From the NCBI GenBank assembly GCA_037367405.1, contig JAZKJV010010132.1, positions 744,001-808,000 of the forward strand: DNA of 64,000 bases. The letters run 5' to 3'. Shown here piece after piece: positions 23,201 to 35,200 of the stretch; the stretch's first letter is position 1; every line of letters begins with the position of its first letter. The DNA comes from Ottelia alismoides (Eukaryota; Streptophyta; Magnoliopsida; Alismatales; Hydrocharitaceae). The notes under the pieces were generated by a model. That model did not search any database. It saw only the letters and a program-made list of their open reading frames with translations, and was not told the origin of the DNA. Made by a program: the position numbers and the translations under genes.

Positions 23201-26200
23201 CCCAGCACCGGTCTCACCATCCCACCCAACTCATGAGAGATAGTCACCAACCCCCTCCAAAGCGATGACGACATTTTGCATGCCACAATACTCCATGAAT
23301 ATCCGTCCTCATAAATGTTCCTCATCACTGTGCAAATCAAGTCATCAGACTTCCCCCATAACCTTAGGGCACACTTCGCCGGCATAGCCTTATTCATTAG
23401 CTCTAAATTTCGGACTCCCAAGCCTCCCTCCCTCTTTGGCCTCGTGAGCGTGTCCCAGTCCACCAGGTGCACTCCCCCTCCCTTCTGATGTCCGTCAGTC
23501 CAAAAGAAGCGCCTCATCAACCCCTCCAGCCTCTTCCGCACCCCCACAAGCATTGGACTCGTTGAGAAGAAAGAGATCGGGATGACAAACGGGACATGAT
23601 TAAGGAGGACCAGCTTTTCCCCTTTTGAGGGTGTTCTGTTCTTCCAACCCGCCAACTTACTCTCCAACTTGTCAATCACCACCCTTCAGTTTGCAACGCG
23701 CAGTAGTCTTGCAACCAGAGGGAGCCCCAAATATGTGGTCAGAAGTGACCCAACCAAAGAACGCAAAACACACCAAAGCTCGCGAGTCTCCTCTTGTGTC
23801 ACCTCGAACGTGAAGAGCTTGGAATTGTCTCTGTTCAACTTTAGGCACGAGATCTCCCCAAAGATATCCATAATGCAAGAGGCATTTCTTGCATGCTCTG
23901 AGTCTCCATCAATGAACAAGACCGTATTGGCAACGTACTACGGAATGGGGATTGATGTGCTGTCCCTCATGTACCCATCACAAAACCCATCCACCGATGC
24001 CAGTTTCATCATCACTGCTAGTACATCCATCACATATTCACAATAACAAAGAGGAGAGGTGCCAGAGGGCACCCCTGTCGCACCCCTCGTTGTGACTGGA
24101 TGAACCTCCTCTCCGATCTTCCATTCACCAGCTCCGAATAAGACACCGTAGTGATGCATCTCTTCACCCAACCAATCCACTTGTCTGGGAACCCTCTCTT
24201 TTGTAACGAACGCCAAAAGAAGCACCAACTAACGCAGTCATATGCCTTCGAGAAATCTACCTTCCAAAGGACCCCCTTCTTCCAATTCAGCACCAGCTTC
24301 GATGCCATCACCCAAGAGTCCGCCATTTGCCTGCTCGGGATAAAGGCGGTTTGCTCTAGTGAGATGATCCCCCCCCCATGACACATCGCAAACAGTTTGC
24401 CAACACCGTGGCAATAATCATATATATGGCATTGGACAATGCGGATGAGGAGCATTTATTTTTAAAGGCACTAGGATAAGTATGTCGATGCGCATCTTTA
24501 GCGATGCCTCTTTTGAAAACATATGCAAGAAATTTTAGCGATCCCCTTAGGGCAACACGAGTAATTATAGGGGACACACGAAGAACAAAAGATCCCCCTC
24601 CCCCCAATCGCGTGCTTTGATTTTGAATGTGGACAATGTGTGACATATACCAATGAATGGTTTCACATGGAGAGATCATAGTCTCCAGAGATCCCATTCT
24701 CTTAGCCAGTATATGGGAGAGGATCAAGTTTGAGGCTCTCATCGAGAGATACCCATTGCAGAGGATTCGTGATGAAGCCCATTGTTCAGATTATCATATG
24801 GTTGCAACACTCTCAAAGGTCTCTTTTGGGGAGATTCACTTTAGTCTTCCATCTCTAGAGCATTCAAGATCACAAGTGATGAAGTTTCTATTTTGAGTAA
24901 CACTTGAGTTGTGTACTCGGCTTGTGTGTGTATGTGTTGAGTTTTGTATTCTCTAAGCTGAGCATCCCGTGCTCCAGCTTGAGGAGGAGTTTTGAGATAT
25001 TGAGGGAATTGTCTAATGGGCCATCTGACTGGGAGTTGTTTCGTCCCGCATTGTGGAGTGGTAGGACTTGGTCTTATTGATGGGGCTATATAGAGAGCCT
25101 CCCACGTCATATACTCATTGAGAAACATAATAGAAAAATACAGCCCTAGGTGGCTTTCTCTCGTGGTTTCATCCCGTTAATGTGGAGTAGGGTTCCATTT
25201 AAATCAAAATTTTCATCTTGTTATTGATTCCACATATTTATTTTATATTTTCACACGATCATTATCGAGGTCTCTTCCTTTGTGGATGCCATGTGTACCA
25301 ATTCTCTATGTGTAGTGCATATACTCACTAGGTACTCATTTAACCCAACATTTGTTGACCTTAAAGTTTCAGCATTCAGCAAATGCTGGCATTCTCTTGA
25401 TCTTCCTCGATTATGTGCCGATGTAAAATCTTTGCCTGTTCTCAACTCCATTGCATTGAAAGCAGACAAGATGATCATGATAATCATGTGCAAGATGTCC
25501 CCTTGCTCCTCGTCTGAAACATCTCTCCTCTCAGTCATCTGGAGGAACCCAGATGCTGTAATTCCCCACAAATTTCATCTTTGGCAGCTCTGATTGTGTC
25601 ACCAATGCACCAATGACCAGCCTGAGCCACCTCCCTCACTGGCCTCCTGCTCCTCTTCTCCCTCTCTCTGACTCTCTCCCTATTGCATGATCCCTCACCG
25701 GCTTCTCTAATCCCGAGTTGATAAAAATGGTCCGCCAATTATTATTTTTATATAAAGTTGTCTGCATAGTTGTTCATCAACGTCTGAATTGCTCAAACCA
25801 TGAGCCAAGAAGGTGCTATCATCTAGAAAAGTCGCATCTCATTATGGAATGCCCAAATCCTCTGCCACTTGCACCAAAGACGGTTTTTCTTTTTCCATCC
25901 TTGTTGATGAACCTTTAGAAGTACAGTGCAGTATTTTGGGTGGATATCTGTTCTCATCAAGAAAGTAAATGTCATAATGGTATTTCGTAGTTCTCAAGTT
26001 CTGCCTGTTATATAAATATAGGCAGTAGAGTTTGTTTAGTTGCCAGATATAAGAGTTAAGAATCATGCTCGCTTCATCTTTGTAGATTGTGAGATTATTA
26101 TTAAATCTATCTTGGAGTCCGTGTAGTGAAATTCAAGTTTGGGTACAAGATTTGGAAATTTAATATCCTTGTTAAAGTGCTATAAAAGCTAACATTTATA

Positions 26201-29200
26201 CCGGTGAGATTACGTTGTTTAGAGTTCGCACGTTTAGTATATCCCTTGCCATCAATACATTTTGCTTTTTCTGGAAAGATGGATCTTCTTGATTTGTGCT
26301 GAAATTTACTCAAAATAATTAACAAGCAACCATATCATGTTCTCTCCCCTGCAGCTGCATCTTTTGAATTTACAAAGTCTCAAGCTGTTGCTTCCATACC
26401 GGGAACTTTCTTTTGCATATGGTATGCTTCAAAAAAGCATTGGCTGGCAAATAACATTCTCGGGATTGCTTTTTGCATTCAGGTTCGACATCTTGTTAAT
26501 ATCATCTGATAGAGCAGTTTCTTTTTCTCTTTTTAAATGACGCCTCCCCAAATACTACAGAATTTCTGGAAAGCTATAATGTTATTTTTTTGCTGACAAA
26601 GTAGTTTTTTATGGAGGTTTAAAATGTTATTCCTTTCTTCCCTTCGGAGTTCGCACTTTAATATTTCTTTGGTGTTTCATTTTATCCAATATTAAGACTA
26701 ATGCATGTTTACAGGCTTCTGGGTATTCTCTCTATAAACTTTTTGAATTCTAGGTGACTATTGTCATATTGTTGCCTTGCCATCCTATTTTGTTTTTTTA
26801 ACGATTGCATGTTTCATTTTTTTCGGCAGGTGAGCTATACTTGAGTGCTTAGAATGGTTGATGTCAGACACGTTGTTCACGTTTAAGTTACTTGCATATT
26901 TTTGTTATGTTCAGTTCACAATTTTCGTTTGATTATTTTGTAATAAGCAAAGGTACATTGATACTTCTTGTATGCTTATGTTCGAAATGGTTATTGTTGG
27001 GAAAAATCAAAGAAATGTTTATTCGAGAGACCCCTAGGCTCTCTTATACAGAGGAGAGGTTTATGAGTAAATTACATAAGATGGAAATAAAGAAATAAAA
27101 TAAGGAAGATGTATACAAAAAATATAGAAATATCTCTACACTTCCCCTCAAGGTGGAGCATAGATGTCAATCATGCTCAGCTTGGAGGAACACTTTTGAA
27201 ATGGTCCTCTGAGCAATGCCTTAGTAAAGATACCTACCGTTTGCTCTCCTGAACTGACATGGAAAGTAGAAATCAACTTCTTCTGAATCATATCTCTAGT
27301 ATAGTAACAATCCACCTCAATATGCTTTGTTCTTTCATGGAATGCAGGATTGTTTGCAACGAATAAGGCAACTTGATTATCACATTGTAGTTGCGTGGGT
27401 AGAGGCAACTACATTCTTCCAAATCCAATGGTCCAGGCCAGAGGAGGGCCTGATCCCCTGCCCAAGTGAGTCTAGAAGGCGGAGGAACTCCTCCAAATGC
27501 TGATCAGAAAACGAAGATATGAAAGCTGGCATCCAATTACCATTGTCCCAGCGCTCCAAGACATGCGCATCAGGATTAGCGGCCAAGGCAAACAAGCGAG
27601 GAAAGCGGCTACAAAGGGTGTCGCCCCCCGTCCAATCGTCTAACCAAAAGCCAAAACCGTTCCCAACAACCAGGCTGGAAAGCTCATAAATCAGGGCATA
27701 ATCTTCAAAATCCTCTTCCAAAAAGTAGACAGATTTTGCCCCTACCGCAACACACTGGGGCCAGTCATGGAAACATCATAAAGTTGCCGTATCAAGTCTC
27801 ATCACATACCCTCATCTTTACCCCAAATCCTGCTCACTTTGAGTAGGAGAGCTTCGTTGAGAGACTCCAAGCTCTTGACTCCAAGGCCCCCTTCCTTCTT
27901 AGGCTGAATAATGGTCTCCCAATCAACCAAGTCTACACCGTACCATTCTTGACATGCCTTGCTCCTTAAGAACTTGCGCATCGGCCGCTCCAACCTTCGT
28001 CTGATGCCCACCGATAGCAGGCGGGAAGAGAAGAACACATGGATCACAGAGAGAACTGCCTTAACTAACATCAGCCGATCGCCACACGACAATTGGGCCG
28101 TCTTCCAACCAGACATCTTCCTTTCCATCTTCTCCACCATCGACAATCAGTTCGACAACCTAATTTTGTCGTTCGTGAGAGGAAGTCCAAGATAACGGAG
28201 AGGAAGGGAGCCATATGCCGTGCCCAGCTCTAAACTGCAGGAAAGTGCCTCCTCCTCTGACATGCCAAACGAGACAACATTAGATTTGCCAAGATTCGGC
28301 TCCTGAGTATACAACTCACCAAAAATCTCATGAGTAATGGCCATGCCACCCGCTTCCTCTTTGCCATCCTCAATAAACAATATCGTGTCATCCGCATATT
28401 GCAACAAGGGTATAAGCAGATCAACACATCTGTAGCCTGTTACAATCCCACTACTCTGAACCCGATCAACCATGCAGGCAAGAACATCAGCGGCAAGGAC
28501 GAAAAGCAGAGGAGCCAGGGGGGCATTCTTGCCTGACCCCTCTCTGCGGTTGAAAAAAACCTCCCTTAGGATGGCCATTGACCAATACCGAGAGCGACAT
28601 TGTGGTGGTGTACCGTTTCATCCAAGAAATCCGCACATCCGAAAAACCCTTCCTGTACAGAGCAACCACAGAAAATGCAAATCCAAGGTATCATAAACCT
28701 TGCCAAACTCCACTTTCCAAAGCAGCGCTTGTTTGCCACTATGCTTCTAATCAGATACAATCTCAGAGACCATCACCAAACTATCCCCAATCTGATGACC
28801 AAGGATGAACGTCGACTGTCATGGGAAAACTAAATGATCAAGAAGTCTGTTGAGATGAACCGCAAGCACCTTCGCTACAATAAGATATATGTCATTTGAG
28901 AGGGCAATTGGTCTGTAATCTTCGATCCTCTCCGTCGCTCCCATCTTTGGGAGAAGGAAAATCAACGCCTTGTTTAGCCTTTCAAAACTTGCATTGCATC
29001 GACAAAACTCCTCCACAACCTCCAAGGCCTCACCACCCACCACAATCCAGAATTCTTTGTAAAAAGATATAGTGAAACCATTCGAACTTGGTGCACCATC
29101 CACATTCAGACTCCACACAGCTGATTTTACCTCTTCTAAAGTAACCGGCACCGTCAAACTGCCCGCAAGCGTGCCAGAGAGTCGGGATGCCCCAAGACCA

Positions 29201-32200
29201 CTCCATCGCCAAGGTCTGGATGCAACCCTTCTAGAGAAGTCATGAAAGTGTTTGGCAATCACATTACCTAGCTCTCCGTCCCCTTCAACTCTTTTCCCAC
29301 GAACAATCACAGACCGGAATGAATTGGTCCAATGCCTGCCACTGGCAACCCTGTGAAAGAAAGCCGTGTTCACATCTCCCTCTTTCAGCTAAGCAAGCCA
29401 TGATATCTGTTTTCATTCTGTCACTTGCTTCATATCTTCCTCCACTACCACTCTATGGGCAGAGGTCCTCTGCCCCGATTCGTCAACATCCAACCGCCTG
29501 TCATCCTATAAACTGTCAATTCTATGAATATCTAGTTCTGCAGACATCCCTAGAGCTTTCCTAGCCTTTCTCACCTCCTTCTTAAAAGCAGTCAACCTCT
29601 GACATAGATATTTCAATTTCTCCGAGATTCTCACCGCCACCGAACCAGAGACTGACGGAGACGACCAAAGAGTGCTGACCAAATCGTTAAAAGACTCCTC
29701 CAGAAGCCAAGCACACTCAAATCTGAAAAAATCTCTCACCGGTGAGGTAAAGCCAGAATCTCAAAGTAGGGGCGTATGGTCAAAACACGTGCGGGGTTTA
29801 CATGAAGCAAAAGAACATGGGAACAAATCCAGGAGCTCAGATGAAGTAAGAAAGCGATTAATACGAGAGTGGGATCCCGAACTCCGCCATGTATACTTTG
29901 TGTCCGCCGCATCAGTGACCTCAAGTTCTAAATCATCAATCAAATCAACAAAATCAGAAGAACCCGTGTCCTGTCCATCCTGCAGGAGGGGACGATTTGA
30001 AGAGAGCAGGTAAACATTGAAGTCTCCCCTAATAAGCCAAGCACAATCCGAAAATGCATTTCTAGCTGCACGGATATCCGCACAAAACTCATGATGCAAA
30101 GCCAATTGACATGGGCCATACACACATGAAAAAATGACTAGACATGAGGTTCCTTCCATGCCAGAATCATGCCTCCAGAACTTCCCGCGGCATCTAATGC
30201 TTGAAAACCAGACAAAGAGCTAGCACCAAAAGAATTCCACATCGCCATACAACAAGAATCAAGCTTTGTTTCCTGTAGAAATAGGACACCACACCCCCAC
30301 TCCACGAACCTTGCACCCAAGGCTCTTCTTTAACGGGGTCACCTAGACCTCTAACATTATAGGACAGAATCTTCATTGAAGAACAACTTGTTTACCGGCT
30401 CAATCTGCATTCATCCCGAGCAGGTGCATGGCGGATGGCATTGTGACTGCCTCGGAGATCTGTCGTGAGTGGAAGAGGTCTGCAAAGAAGGGGGCAGTTT
30501 GGAAGATTGACTACGCCAAGGCCTACGTCTACGTCAGCTGGAGATTCTTGTGGGCAGCATTGCAGAAAAGGAGATTTCCGGAGGAGTGGATTGCATGGAT
30601 TAAGAGATGTGTTACAACTAGCTCCTGCTCTTTTTTTTTCAATGAGCGACCGGAGGGGGGTTGGTTTCAACCACTGAGAGGGGTGCGGCAAGGTTGCCCC
30701 CTGACCCCTCTGCTTTTTGTGTTGGTTGCAGATTGTCTAGCGGTCTTGTTTCAGCAGGCGGTTGAGGAGAGCTGGTGTGAGGGTTTCAGGATGGGGGACA
30801 TCTCTGTCCCAATTTTACAATATGCGGATGACACGTTGGTCTTCCTGGGGGGGGGGACCGAGGAGCAGAGTCACAATGCGGCTACTTTGGCGGATGTGTT
30901 TGGTTGTCTCTCAGGCCTGCAGATTAACCGACAGAACTCGGTCCTGGTTCCTTTGGGGATGAATGGCAAGGAGAGCAGCAGGTTGGCGGCTTGGGCAGGA
31001 TGGGGAGATTACCGATTACATATCTGGGGTTGCCACTGGTTGAGGAGGTCCGATTGGGACTGTGTTCTGCGGAGAATGGAGGAGCGATTGGAGGGGTGGA
31101 AGGCTACCACTATGTCCAAGGGTGGGAAGCTTACTTTACTGAAGCATGTTCTCTCCACCATTCCGATCTTCTTCTTCTCGACAAGGAGAATGCCGGCGGG
31201 TGTTAGGCAGAAGGTGGAATATTTAATGAGATCTTTTTTCTGGTCAGATGGGAGGCAAGCAACGAGGGGATTGCACCTGGTGGCATGGAAGGATATCGTG
31301 GTGCCTGTTTCGGAGGGGGGGCCTTGGTCTAAGGGATGTGGATTCAATGAACAAAGCCTTGCTTGCCAAGTGGGTGGTACGCTTATGGGGTCCATCCAAC
31401 TCGCCGGTGTTGCGGCTGCTCAGGGAGATTTATGGTGTCACGGGGGAGCTGGTGGCTGGAAGGAAGCGTTACGAGTCCTCCTTATGGAGCGGGATCCGTG
31501 CCGTGATTCCAAGCCTCAGGTCTTTTCTATGGCTTCATTTGGGGAATGGTCTTCGCTTCTGTTTTTGGCTTGATGACTGGACGGGGGAGGGGGCTTTGGC
31601 CAATCTGTTTCCGAGGTTGATGGCTTTGGTCGTGGACAGGGGGCGCGGGTGGCGGAGGTGGCTGAATCGGGGTCGTGGGCACCGGCGTTCCGTGCTGCCC
31701 TCTCGGACCAGAGGATGGAGGATTTCTTGAGGTTGTTGTCTGAGATTCCCCCAACCGAGGAGATGTCGGGTGACCCCGACCATTTTGTATGGGAGGACGA
31801 CAGGTTCTCAGTAAAGAAAGCTTACAGGAGGCTTGCTAATGGGCTGGTGGAGCGGGACGAAGATCTTTGTGCAGATTTGAAGGTGATTTGGGCGGCTAAG
31901 ATCCCTACTCGGTTTAAGGTCTTTCTTTGGTGCCTAAGAAGAGACCGGATCTGTGACAAAGTGAGAAGAGCCAGACTGTTGGGCGCGGCGGATACGAGGT
32001 GTGACAGATGCGGGGACAGTATGGAGAATGCGGACCACATCTTCTTTGCCTGCAGGTCTTCGGTTAGTGTGTGGCAGTCGTTGGGCCTCCCGTGGGTTCA
32101 GGCCTCCGATGCGGTAAGCTTTTGGGGCTCCATTCGGGCGGTGGGGCTTGGGTCTTCCGGTGATGTCTCCAAGCCTTTTGCAGCGCTCTAGGCTATTTGG

Positions 32201-35200
32201 CTGGGCAGAAATGAAACGGTTTTCGATGGGCATCGGTTTGATTTTGAAAATGTTCTTGCTAAATGCAATGCCTTGTACAACTTCTGGATCTCAAACTGAT
32301 GTATCTTCTTGCTTTTTAATGAAAGCTTTGGTGTGGTGACTCCCGCCTTGGGAGGACACGCCCGTCTTATTTAGTCAAAAAAAGAACAACTTGTTTACCC
32401 ATTATCCTCACCGCTCCCGCAATCACCGCCACCTGTGCCTTCCGTTCTGAAACATTCTGCCCTTCACCACCCTACAATTTTGGCTTCCGTCTCTGATGAA
32501 CGCGAAATCCTTCTCTTTAATAGTCGATAATTGTAGTATAGGAGGCGGATTTCGGTCGTCAAAATAGCACAAGCTTTGAATGTTGTGGAATATTTTACTT
32601 GGCAAGTTTACCAAGTTCGAACACAGGGAACGGTGATTTTTAGTTGCGTGGTCTTAAGTCAAATTAAATAATCAATCAATGGTCGATTAATTTCTGTGTC
32701 GAAAAAAAATATATACAATGCAATGATGGAGAAGCGATGCGAAGAAAATATACAGAGACGACTGTTCAGCACAGGATCTGTGATTAATAATTCAACTTCA
32801 ATATATGTTAATCAATAACCTCGACAATTATCACAGATCAAAAGCTAAAGTTCAAGAGAAATAATCAGAGCATAAATAAATAATCTGGGGAATCTGGGCT
32901 CTGTTAAGAAATCCTTTTAATTTTCCCTGTAAATTTATCCTCAATCATCCTGCTCGAAATATATAGGGAAAATAATTGATCAATATTCCTTTCCGAAGCT
33001 CCTGCACAGATTAAATCCTCAATAAATAATTATTAAATTATGCATCAGGATTTACTTCCCAGGCTTTTCTCAATGGACTTCCTGCATAAATATCATCAAT
33101 TTCTCTATAGCACAACAATGTTAAAATTGAGCCTGCATGTCAAATTAGATCTTTGAAGAATAATAGACAGTAAACAACTTCAGATCTGTCCACAAGCTAT
33201 GCTAAATTGTAGAGCAAAGAATTAGCTTCGAAACGACATATTATATGCTCAAAACGGAGTTCGTATGAAAAAGTTATGCTAATATGAAATTTCAGGGACT
33301 AAACTGTAAATAAAATAAAGTTTTTCCTTCAAAATAGTCCCTGGAAGGACTTATCTGTAATTTTCAAAAGTCAGAGGGGTCCTTGCGTAATTTACCCCTG
33401 GTGGGGGGCCTTTTTGCAATTTCTGAAAAGACCAGGGGCGTCGGTGCAATTTTCCCACGGAGCAAGTGCGTTGCACGTGCATCTGGAGGCTCGAGTGACA
33501 GAGCAGAGGCTCGGGAGCCCGAGCCTAAGGTTCGGGTGGCGGGCCTTAGCTTCGGCGTACTTGGCTCAGGCTCGGAGGAGGCGAAGGCTGGGGCGAGGCT
33601 CGGAGATCCCGAGCCTGAGGTGTGGAGGGGCGGCTGACGTGGCAGCACAGGGGCTGTCGGATCAAGGGCAGCACTTGCCCGATCCGACGGCAACTGTGCG
33701 TTGCGAGGTTGGGCGGCGCAGCGTCGCGGCGGAGCTTCGCGCGAGCGGTGGTGGCGAGGCGGTCGGCGAAGCCTTGCGGCAGAGGCGCGGTAGCGGGGCG
33801 GTCGTCACGGCGGAGCTGAGGCGCGGCGGAGGGGGCGAAGTGCGGAGGAGGTCGACGGAGATGGCGATGCTGCCCCTCGGCCGACACACGGCGCGAGGGC
33901 GACGTTGGCTGCTGGGGATCGGCGGAGGGCGGAGCAGGAAGCGGAGGCTCCGCGCGAGGCGGAGGTGCCGCGCGGCGGTGAAGGCGAGGCGGCGCCGCGC
34001 GAGGCGGAGGCGCTGCGGCTGAAGGCGATGAAACGGTGGTTGGACCTGTGGCTCCAGTCGATGGCGTCAAACCTGCAAGGGAAAAATGGAGGCGAAGGAA
34101 GAGCCTGGGAAGAGGAAGATAATCCTTCCTCGATCGTTGCTCAAGTGCTTGGCAAGGGCACGAGCTCTGGCAAGCTTAGATGCTTGCTGTAGCCGTGCGA
34201 CGACTGGATCGCGCCACCAGGTGAAGTACGCCGCTGTCATCGGCTTCACGAGGAAGGGCGGATGCCCGTGGAAGGCCGGTGGCGGGGAGCTTTATAGGAG
34301 GAGGATGATGGCGGTTATGTGCGAGGGAAGTGAATAGGGGTGGCGCGCATGGCGGAGGAGTTTAATGGTGGGAGAGGGCAACGGCCGCGGGGAAGGGGAG
34401 GGGGGTAACGTCTCCATGGGGAAGACGAAGGAGGGTCACGTGCCTGTCTCGTGACCCGGTTGCGGCTGGAGAGAGAGGAAACAGCGGGGTGCCACGTGGC
34501 ACGCCCTGGAGCTGCCACGTGGCACCAAAAAAATTTCAGATTTTGGAGTGGGCAAAAGAGATAGAAGATGACCTCGGATCGAAAAATTTCCTTCAAGAAA
34601 GTTGTTCATCTCGTCGAGATCTACAACTTTCATGAAGGGCCCGGGAGCAAAAGAGATCACCTGTGCGAAGTGGTATTTTTGGTGGCTTTCCATTTAGAAA
34701 ACCGTATTTTTGAGATTTTGTATTTTTTTGGTGATTTTAGAGAGGATAAAAAATCTAGAAAAAATACGATAAAATAAAAGAAAATTAATTACACACTAAT
34801 CTAATTTTTTTGGATTTTTAATAAATAAGAAAATAGGAAAATAAAATAGAAGTTAGAAACGCACAACTTTTGTACAGACCGACAACGGACACTTGGACTT
34901 GGTCAATTTCTTTGATTTCAGTTTTGATATGGATTTGGATTTTTACGTCGCTTAATAAAACTTTCATCAAAGAACACAAATGAAGAAGAAATAAAATTAA
35001 AAGGGTTAATTAAGCACCTAAAAACTCATGTCAAAATTAGCAAAAAGTGAAAATGCGCAAAAGAGGCCCAAAACCCAACTTTCACATATGAGCTCCGAAT
35101 TTTATGAAATTGGTCTTGTTTTAAAGGTATTTGAAAATGGAGTACTTTAAAAGTGAGTAGACCAAAATCGGACACTGTATGAGGGAGATATGCTCATTTT

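Larger units (their letters stand above)
17281..24560 (+). mobile_element. Old + strand L1-type LINE, broken by two later LINEs
   Basis: Three pieces, 17281-17515, 21470-22333 and 24482-24560, read on the + strand as decayed L1 ORF2. The first has an APE-RT linker phrase (LWRKHAYMVKENDM). The second has RT with the box QHADDMICFMEGG (HADD at 22275-22286). The third continues it with RIFSDAS. The gaps are the L1 insertions at 17530-21455 and 22334-24465, whose target duplications lie in this old copy. Many stops are present. Confidence 0.7.
6136..26354 (+). other. SPP: SPP intron 4, 20,219 bp
   Basis: The donor is T|GTAAGT and the acceptor is CTGCAG|CT; phase 1 is kept across the gap. Nearly all recognisable content is transposon sequence, described in separate entries. 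The first 1 kb (6136-7161) holds no gene; repeated GATCGATCA words occur at 6870-6930. Confidence 0.9.

Noticed and set aside
33383..34192. Several overlapping ORFs of 65-202 codons on both strands
   Set aside because: They come from GC-rich, stop-poor DNA. The peptides are Arg/Ala/Pro/Gly-rich without motifs and all frames are equally open.
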